Source: Theristus sp. LFF4_11
Taxonomy: Eukaryota; Nematoda; Chromadorea; Monhysterida; Xyalidae
Length of the DNA stretch: 64,000 nucleotides
Assembly (NCBI GenBank): GCA_030248135.1
Contig: JASANC010003824.1
Span: 1 to 64,000, forward strand
Reading direction: 5' to 3'
The position numbers were made by a program, and so were the translations under genes. The notes under the pieces are model-generated. The model was not told the DNA's origin, made no database searches, and saw nothing but the letters and a program-made list of their open reading frames with translations. Shown here piece by piece: positions 57,367 through 64,000 of this stretch. Each line of letters starts with the position of its first letter. The first letter of the stretch is position 1.

Positions 57367-59463
57367 ATGCTTGCCTTACGTCAGCTGTCGTCGTTGCTGC
57401 CACGCGCGCTGTGCGTGTCGTAAGTGGTCAAACTTGTCATTTTGCCAGACACTTGTCATGGATTCGTAGTCACGCATTGTGAACGAGAACGGGCAAATTT
57501 GAATCGAGTTTGGCTAATTTGTAGTCTCTTATAAGCAGGCTTCGGCTAGTTACGTCACTATCTGCAAATTGTTTCAAAACAAACTGGAATAATAAGCTGT
57601 CGAGAATATTCTTTTCTTCACCCAGACAATCCAGCGTCGCCACATTTTCCACGCCAACACCGTCCGCTGCTGTTGCCGCTCCGAAACCACCGGCCTCTGC
57701 GTTCATTTTGTTCGTCAAAGATCGATTCCAGCAACACCATCGCGATGGTGAACGCAGCAAGGAGACACTGAAACGTCTCGCCACTCTCTGGGCGGATCTG
57801 TCGGAGGCGGAGAAACAGGCTCGTGAACGTCTATTAAACCGCATTTTTGTGCCTTTTGCTTGATTCGTTGATGACTGACTGCTGTGATCTATGATTGATT
57901 GGTTTACTATTCCAATTTTATTTCAAACTTGACGTGTCCAAAGACGGCAAAACACCGAACTCTAAATACCACTATCAAAATCAACACAGTTACTCACGCA
58001 TGGCACAGCGGTTGGTAGTTTGTAGTTAAAACTGTCAGTTCTGCATCGCAGTCTTGAAGAATTTTGTGTTCAGTGGTTGCATGATTTCTGGCATTCGTGT
58101 TCAACGCTGATTGCTCGATGCGACAGAAAGCAGCACAGCGGCAAGCAACCAATCAGCTCGCTAGTGTCGGTTGAACAGCAGTAGTCGATCATCGGTTGCT
58201 CCCGTGTGTCCATTGCAGGATTACAAGAAGCGCAGTGAATATCGCATGTACGAGTACAAGCAGCAGCTGCAGCATCTGGGCGACGACGCCATCGATCTCT
58301 TGAAGGAGCAGCGCAAACAGGCGCGTCAGCAACGAGCCGTCAGTCGACACAGACGTTCGGATGCGGCCGTTCGTGCTTTGTGCTTGCTTGTTTTGTATTT
58401 GGGCCAAAAACTGCTTGGAATTGGGAGCTTTGGGGGTTTTGTTGTTGTTGCTTTGTTTATACATTCAGTGAGTGTCTTTTTGAGATCTCAATGGAATTCA
58501 AATAGCAACAGACCACAGTCTAACTCTATAACATATCCAACTAGCTGATTGGCTGGTGATCACGTGATGCATGCACTCTGTGCAAACCAAACTCCGCCTC
58601 CAAAACAGTTCATGCACAGAATGCGTGCATCAACCAATCAGCTAGCTGGATATGTTATCGAGTTAGACTGTATGTTTATGCTGGAACTGCCAGCGTTAAC
58701 TGCAGTGGTTTCGCGGAATGGAAGCGGCATGCTCTTTTTTACCCAGAGTTTGCTGCCGTTTTTCCGTTACTTCCCTGCATCCTACATTGCGCCTAGTGTT
58801 CCATTGCAGTTGCGTCGCGACCGCAGCCTTCCAGTTCGACGGGTGAAGCGTACGAACGCGTTCGATTGTTATCGGAGTGAACGAATGGCCGGCGGCGATG
58901 GGCGGATGACGAAGGAGCAGCTCATTGCGATCAGTGCACAGTGGAAGACGCTGGCGGACGAGGAGAAAAAGGTGTACTTTATGTTGGGTGGCCGAAATGC
59001 TGGTTGTTTTTGCTGAGGGGATTAGTTGCATTTTGTGTTACGCGCTGTTGTTTTGGTTCGTACAATCTAACTCAATAACATATCCAACTAGCTGATTGGT
59101 TGGTGATCGTGATGCATGCATTCTGTGCAAACCAAACTGGCGAACTCAGCAATTCATGCACAGAATGCATGCATCAACCAATCAGCTAGTTGGATATGTT
59201 ATTGAGCTAGACTGTAAAATATTTTGGGTTCAATTTCTTGTCAGTGTCGTCACGTTCCCATCCATTTTTGTCAGGCATACGATGTCAAAGCGGATGCTGC
59301 CCATGCCAAGTATTGCCAAAGTCTCCGTGCTGCTTGGAACCAACTGGCAAATCGACCAGAGGGAAGCGAGGTGCTGCGCAAAGTGGATTGGTCTAAAATG
59401 GAAATGAGCATCTTGAAAGAGGCGAATCTGAATTTCTCGCTGATTTGTCCCGATGAAAAGTGA
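57367..59463 (+). CDS. TFAM-like mitochondrial HMG-box protein
   Basis: Five exons: 57367-57419, 57626-57848, 58219-58338, 58810-58971 and 59275-59463 (TGA). They total 747 bp, 248 aa, with phases matching. The N-terminus MLALRQLSSLLPRALCVS is a typical mitochondrial presequence. HMG box 1 runs from about residue 40 (PPASAFILFVKDRF .. LATLWADLSEAEKQ) into the DYKKRSEYRMYEYKQQL exon. HMG box 2 runs from about residue 143 (VKRTNAFDCYRSER .. ISAQWKTLADEEKK). Two HMG boxes with a basic linker and a mitochondrial leader match TFAM, which packages mtDNA and starts its transcription. The exon 2 donor (TTT|GTGCCT) is weak but the only in-phase one. Introns 3 and 4 each contain a 155-bp foldback MITE. 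The start is 409 bp after the PMPCB stop. Confidence 0.85.
58516..58670. mobile_element. 155-bp foldback MITE (CAATCAGCT family)
   Basis: Starts CAGTCTAACTCTATAACATA and ends with its complement (TATGTTATCGAGTTAGACTG). The inner arms contain AGCTGATTGG and ATGCATGCA. Same family as 59062-59216. Located in the TFAM-like gene intron 3. Confidence 0.9.
59062..59216. mobile_element. 155-bp foldback MITE (CAATCAGCT family), second copy
   Basis: Highly similar to 58516-58670 along its whole length, including the arms CAACTAGCTGATTGGTTGGT and TTCTGTGCAAACCAAACT. Located in the next intron of the same gene. Confidence 0.9.
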
Positions 59464-59930
59464 GGGGTTGTAAAAAACAGTTGATAAATCGAGTTTTATC
59501 CAATCGTTTTGTGAACAAAATGTTACATTTCACGTTACCTTCCAAAGTTGTCATTTTTTCCCTTTGGTGCTGCTATGTTGTCTCATTGACATTCAGTTTT
59601 TTTTTCTGTTTGTGTCGGTTTTACATTTCCTGTGAAAACCGGTGTTGTTAAATTTTTGATCTAAATAAACTTTGATTGGTTTGTTATTCTTTTTTTGTTT
59701 CGTATTTGCTTTGTTACCATCTCATCAGTGCCTTGCAAAATGCGAAGGTTATCAATGAGTACTCCAAATTCACAAAAAGGTGGTCTCAAAATATGAAAAT
59801 TTAGCAAAAGCAGCGCAAATGGCGTGCATCTCCAGATCAGCGGTGATGCTTCGCCGGGTTGGTTGACTTTTTGCTAACGGATTTTATTTCATTTTCAATA
59901 GCAAAAAAATTTCAGTCGAATCTTTTGCAG

Positions 59931-60798
59931 ATGCTACCATTTACTGCAGTCCGCGGCGTTGTTACGTTTGCGACAACCAGCAAGACAAGTGAACTTCCAA
60001 CCGAAACGCCCGAATTTCCAGTGCCTTCTAACCCGATGGATGCTCGCTCAACGTCTCGCGATGCTTCGAAAAAATCGATGGCACCACCAAAACCAGTGAA
60101 AACCTTGAGACCAACGAACCGCCAATTAGCGCAATACCGCAAACAGTACCGCTTTCCTCCGTTGTCCACCGCGTTCACTGTTTTCGTCAAAACTGAACGA
60201 GCGACATCCGCAACTGCGGATGAATTGGCGCTTTCGGATTTTGGCACCATTTTTCGGAGTCTGTCGGAGGAGGAGAAACGGGTTCGTGGTTATTTTGGTG
60301 TAAGGTGGAATAATAATGAAAACTTGAATCATCTAATTTCACGTAAAAGTGACAATTCTGAATACCGAGTTTTGCAAATTGGAGTGAATATAAAACAGAA
60401 GCCCGATGCAACTCTCCACCCAAAACACCGTCGCTTGGCCCAAATAATTTCTTTTGTGCACGTTGATTGGTCGTATGTTTGGCAAGCGACGACAAATCGA
60501 TGTATTGAATCTGAAGAAACGGACTGCCAGATGTACTTAATTTTGTGTTGTGGTGACTGAAACCATTGGAACGAAAACTTTTGGAATTACGTGAAAACAA
60601 GCGAAATAATAAAAAACATTTCATTGCGAAATTTCTCTCCAGGCGTTCAAACTGAGCGCGCAGCAAATCAACCGAAGTCGCCTGACGGAATGGAAGGCTG
60701 AAATGTATGCCCGTGGGTGTTCGGAGATCGCTGATATTTTGCTCGAAAATCTGCCGCCACGACCGAAACGTTTGCCAGACAGAAGAAAAAGAAACTGA
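59931..60798 (+). CDS. Second HMG-box protein, 168 aa, TFAM paralogue candidate
   Basis: Two exons, 59931-60281 and 60643-60798 (TGA), join in phase 0 and give 168 aa. The N-terminus MLPFTAVRGVVTFATTSKTS could be a mitochondrial leader. A Pro/Ser/Thr linker is followed by a single HMG box from about residue 77: FPPLSTAFTVFVKTERA .. GTIFRSLSEEEKR, then AFKLSAQQINRSRL. The tail is basic (RPKRLPDRRKRN). The split inside the box at EEK is at the same place as in box 2 of the upstream gene, supporting tandem duplication. The ATG sits directly after a TTTTGCAG acceptor with no obvious upstream exon, as expected for a trans-spliced or 5'-UTR-spliced message. It could also be a general chromatin HMG protein; the mitochondrial location is inference. 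Confidence 0.72.
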
Positions 60799-60884
60799 TC
60801 ATGATCTGTGACAATTGTGAGATGTGCAATTTTGTGCGAGATAAAATAGAGATTTCATGAACTAGCTTTTTGGTTTGAATGGGT

Positions 60885-60956
60885 TGGTTACCCGTCGCGT
60901 AGTGACGTATCGAATTTCGTTCCGCAGTTCGGTTCGACCCCTGGGTTTTTCCTTCA
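60885..60956 (+). repeat. tRNA-like B-box segment, possible SINE
   Basis: GGTTCGACCCC (about 60930) is a consensus-like pol III B box with a weaker A-box-like region 40-50 bp upstream (TAGTGACGTATCG). The stems are incomplete. It lies between the second HMG-box gene and FKBP2. Confidence 0.3.
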
Positions 60957-61169
60957 TTCAAAAATTGTGTCCAACTGGCAATTACTGTGATTTGGTGGAA
61001 AATCAGTTTTTCTAATGCGAATTAGTTGTGCTCAACCAATAGGTGTGATCGGATTCAAGACAAAAAAAACTGAAGAGTTCCACTTTTACCGCACCTTCGT
61101 TTCATTGTTCAGGCTGTGATTACAATAACAACAACAATAATTCCGGCGTGTGATCGAAACCAGAAAAAA

Positions 61170-63439
61170 ATGAACAAATTCACATTTCTTCTGAGCGTCG
61201 GTTGTGCGTTTTTGTGCCTTTCGATCGCCGCAGCGGAAGAGGCGGACAAGAAGAAAGTGACCCGATTGCAGATTGGCATCAAGAAACGAGTGGACGACTG
61301 TAAGACGAAATCGAAGAAAGGCGATGTGCTGCACATGCACTACACGGTGGGCGGCGGTGTTGATTTTGAGTGATTGAGTATGTTGTTGATTTGAGTAGTT
61401 GAGTTTGTTGCTGATTTGAGCGATTGCTGAGTCTGTTATTGATTTGAGTGATTGTTGAAGTACAGAGTGGGCCAAAAAAAGGTTCCATTTTCAAACTGCT
61501 GTCACTGGCTGGTATTTCAATATTATGAGCTGAAATTTTCAGCATTGATAAAACATGTGATGCCATTTTTCTGACAAAATTTTTATCTAGTTTGGTCAAG
61601 TAGATTCAGTTTTACAGCACAATGTTTAAAAATTCCCAAATTTTCAAAAAAAAACGGATTTTTAACCAAGAATTTAACAGCTCATAGACATCCAAATCAT
61701 CATCAAGGTTTGTCGTCCGGCAGCGGCTGGATGGAATTTTACGCGAAACTGGCGAGTCACTGCAGAAAAACTTTCAGATTGCTCCCACCAATCTCCCACC
61801 AACCCACCAAGAGCACACCAGACCCGTTGTTCTGCTGTCCACTTAACCATGACGAAACTGCAGAAAACTGAAACTGAAACACTGTTTTTATTCAAACCGC
61901 AGAAAAACTTTTCAAAAGAAACAAATTAACAGACAGAGCAACACAGAAAACAAAAAATCAACTGAACAATTCTTTCTGTCGCAGTCGCATGGCTGCTGAC
62001 TCGAGTCCGTTGTGAAACATCAGAATTTCGCTCGAGGTGCTCAAATGCAATTCAAGTGTGAGACCTTTCCACTCTGAGCGCATGATTTGAACTATCACGG
62101 GTATCTAAAAAGACCAATTTGTCACCTTCGCAACAGTTTCAAAATTGAATCACGCATCTTGATACTAATTTTATATTGCACTCATTTCAGTCAATTTGTT
62201 GATTTTTCGAGCTTTTTAGAAAATCTGCCACAGTGAGCGCTAGGAATTATATATCGAAAAAAAAAATTTGTCAGTAAAATGGCAACGCATGTTTTATCAG
62301 TGCTGAAAATTTCAGCTCATAATATTAAAATACCAGCCAGTGACAGCAGTTTGAAAATGGAACCTTTTTTTGGCCCACCCTGTATGTTGTTGATTTGAGT
62401 ACTTCCGAGTCTGTTGTTGATTTGAGTGATTGGTGCGTTGTGTTGTGGTCGCGCAACGGGACCGCAAATGTAAAGGAGCGCTCCGTGGTACACCACACCA
62501 TAGCACAACTCGTGGTCGACCGTGCGGTGTACCGTGATTTGGCTGCCGTCATATAATGCACGACAGTGCACAGCAGTGGTACACACGGATCTTTTCTGTG
62601 TCTCCTTCTCACTGTTTTCTGCTGTTTGTTCATACTGTTTTATCGGGGTTTTCTCCAGCTTTCCCCAAAATAAAATGGTTGGATATATAAAACCGTGCAA
62701 CAATCAACAGCCACAAATTCAGACCACCATTGAGCTTGCCAATACAGGGCACCTTGGACGATGGCACTGAGTTCGACAGCAGCGTCAAGCGTGACCAGGC
62801 GTTCGTGTTCACCCTGGGCACTGGTCACGTGATCAAGGGCTGGGATCAGGGACTGCTTAAGTGAGTGCATGGTTGAGACTTTTATCATCGATTTGCTGTT
62901 GACGCCGAACCCACAATTGTGTTCCGATTCGCAGAAAAAACTGTTTTTTTTGAAAAGGATGCACTGATCAGGCACAACGAAATTGATGCAGCGAATCATA
63001 GTGCCAAGCCAGTTTCAGATTTTTTTTGAATCCATGGTTTTGACAATTGCGCCAGTGGTGTGCAGTCGAATTTTCATTGGCAAACTTGCAGATGTAACTC
63101 ACAAATGCTCACCCAGTCTGTGATTAGCATACATGATCAGATTTCCGACTAAAATTCAGATTGCATAATTGGCTGGATTTTACAAACGTTGAGTTTTCAG
63201 CATGTGCGAAGGCGAAAAACGAAAACTGGTCATTCCACCGGATCTCGGCTACGGTGAATCAGGTGCACCACCGAAGATTCCAGGTTTGAAAACCGAAAAA
63301 CAAGGTTTTGGGCTCTGGCAAAATTTTGCAAAAACATGTTGTTCATCTAAGGATTATGCGTTTTTTTTTTCTTGCAGGCAATTCTGTGCTGCATTTCGAA
63401 GTTGAACTGATCAAAATCGAACGAAAATCTGAGTTATAA
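61170..63439 (+). CDS. FKBP2: FKBP2-type ER peptidyl-prolyl isomerase
   Basis: Four exons: 61170-61346, 62748-62860, 63201-63283 and 63378-63439 (TAA). They total 435 bp, 144 aa, with phases matching. A signal peptide ([22 protein letters not shown]) precedes the FKBP domain. The domain shows [66 protein letters not shown] and GAPPKIPG, matching small secretory FKBPs almost block for block. It catalyses proline isomerisation during folding in the ER lumen. The C-terminus RKSEL differs slightly from a canonical KDEL-type signal. An acceptor-like TTGTTCAG lies 58 bp before the ATG. The 1.4-kb first intron holds a mariner-like element inserted in a minisatellite. Confidence 0.95.
61370..61460. 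repeat. Degenerate minisatellite of TTGTTGATTTGAGTGATTG
   Basis: Several imperfect copies of the ~19-30-bp unit (TGTTGATTTGAGT, TTGCTGATTTGAGCGATTG, TTATTGATTTGAGTGATTG) in the FKBP2 first intron. The array continues after the mariner-like element at 62385-62435, so the element split it. Confidence 0.75.
61463..62382. mobile_element. Mariner-like element with ~120-bp inverted termini, 920 bp
   Basis: TA on both sides (61461-61462 and 62383-62384). The termini read CAGAGTGGGCCAAAAAAAGG and the complement of ..TTTTTTTGGCCCACCCTG, with arm similarity continuing for over 100 bp. On the minus strand a frame from ATG 61850 reads [11 protein letters not shown] and ..[11 protein letters not shown]. 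This is the same transposase N-terminus as in 47709-48797 and is likewise truncated. Confidence 0.88.
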
Positions 63440-63851
63440 TCAAAAAGCGACTTTAGGCGTTTCATGGTTTCCTTCCTCCCACACTTCACTTCTGTGTGAT
63501 ATTATGCTGGCTGCTTGTTATTTTATTTTGTTGGCTTGTTTTTATTGTCGTTATTTATTGTTTTTTTATCGGTCAATTGTGTTTGCCGTTTTTATTTCTG
63601 AGTTTTTCCTGTGAGTGTTTTCTGATATTGTGAATTTTATTATCTGGGATAAAAGTTTTTTTTTGGGAAAATCGATCAGTGGTTTTGGTGGTTCATTGGT
63701 CTAACAGTCCTGACCGCAAACGGGTTTACTTTTGAACATTATGTAAAAAGTTCGACCCATCATGTCACTCATGAATGTTCGATTCAATTTCAGCTATAAA
63801 GTCTGTATAAAACTACAAAACTTTGTCACAATTCTGTGAAATTCACAAATC

Positions 63852-63998
63852 ATGTCCGAACATGACCTCAATGGGATTGGCGTCACAAATCAAACGACAG
63901 CCAGCGCAGAGGCAAAAGACGCAGACGATTTAATCAGTGAAATTGAGCATGACCTGCCGTCGGTTGAGGACCAATCGTTGGATGAAATCTTGAGAGAG
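63852..63998 (+). CDS. First exon of an unrecognised gene, cut by the window edge
   Basis: An ATG-started frame of 49 codons (MSEHDLNGIGVTNQ .., acidic IEHDLPSVEDQSLDEILRE) runs to GAG followed by GT at the last two bases, a likely splice donor. Its start is 413 bp after the FKBP2 stop on the same strand, continuing the regular spacing of the gene run. The acidic, low-complexity N-terminus does not identify the family. Confidence 0.6.
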   Translation, partial: MSEHDLNGIGVTNQTTASAEAKDADDLISEIEHDLPSVEDQSLDEILRE

Positions 63999-64000
63999 GT

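Noticed and set aside
63680..63730. tRNA-like sequence GGTGGTTCATTGGTCTAACAG
   Set aside because: It has no B box and no pairing acceptor or anticodon stems.
1..64000. CRISPR arrays, bacterial operators or rRNA genes
   Set aside because: The spliced genes and eukaryotic families rule out a prokaryotic source. No rRNA signature or spaced repeat array of CRISPR type was seen.

Overview
This is eukaryotic genomic DNA, most likely from a nematode or a close ecdysozoan relative. The genes are intron-rich. Nearly every 3' splice site is a short T-rich tract ending in TTTCAG, TTGCAG or CCAG with no long separate pyrimidine tract. Five same-strand genes follow one another at about 400 bp spacing, which resembles a nematode operon. 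Exons are clearly more GC-rich than the A/T-rich introns and spacers. The species cannot be fixed from the sequence. All gene models were assembled by hand from reading-frame phase, splice dinucleotides and family resemblance; no search was run.

Layout. 1-1.9 kb (+): 3' end of an arylsulfatase. 2.3-4.5 kb (-): a complete alpha-1,3-fucosyltransferase of the GT10 type. 4.5-12.9 kb: mostly gene-free, with foldback and mariner-like elements. 12.9-19.8 kb (-): SAR1 GTPase, whose last intron (5.7 kb) holds a 149-bp satellite split by a hAT element. 19.8-23.8 kb: spacer with hAT MITEs and a decayed LINE endonuclease. 23.8-33.1 kb (+): a PUR-alpha type nucleic-acid-binding protein with two apparently mutually exclusive exons and a possible alternative first exon. 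36.0-38.0 kb (+): an unrecognised, probably secreted protein. 38.3-40.3 kb (-): an unrecognised coiled-coil protein. 40.6-44.1 kb: hAT MITEs in extremely G-rich DNA. 44.4-57.0 kb (+): mitochondrial processing peptidase beta, with a TRIM retroelement, a mariner-like element and a whole GPCR gene in its introns. 57.4-60.8 kb (+): two HMG-box genes in tandem, the first TFAM-like. 61.2-63.4 kb (+): an ER FKBP2-type prolyl isomerase. 63.9 kb to the edge (+): first exon of another gene.

How the genes relate. MPP-beta, TFAM-like, HMG-box 2, FKBP2 and the edge gene form a head-to-tail run with gaps of 409, 468, 372 and 413 bp, a candidate polycistronic unit enriched for mitochondrial functions. SAR1 (COPII vesicles), the fucosyltransferase (Golgi) and FKBP2 (ER) all act in the secretory pathway, but they are not otherwise linked by position.

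The strongest findings are the PUR mutually exclusive exon pair, the TRIM with two identical 141-bp LTRs and a 4-bp target duplication, the hAT insertion inside a satellite with an exact 8-bp duplication, the nested transposons, and the putative operon.
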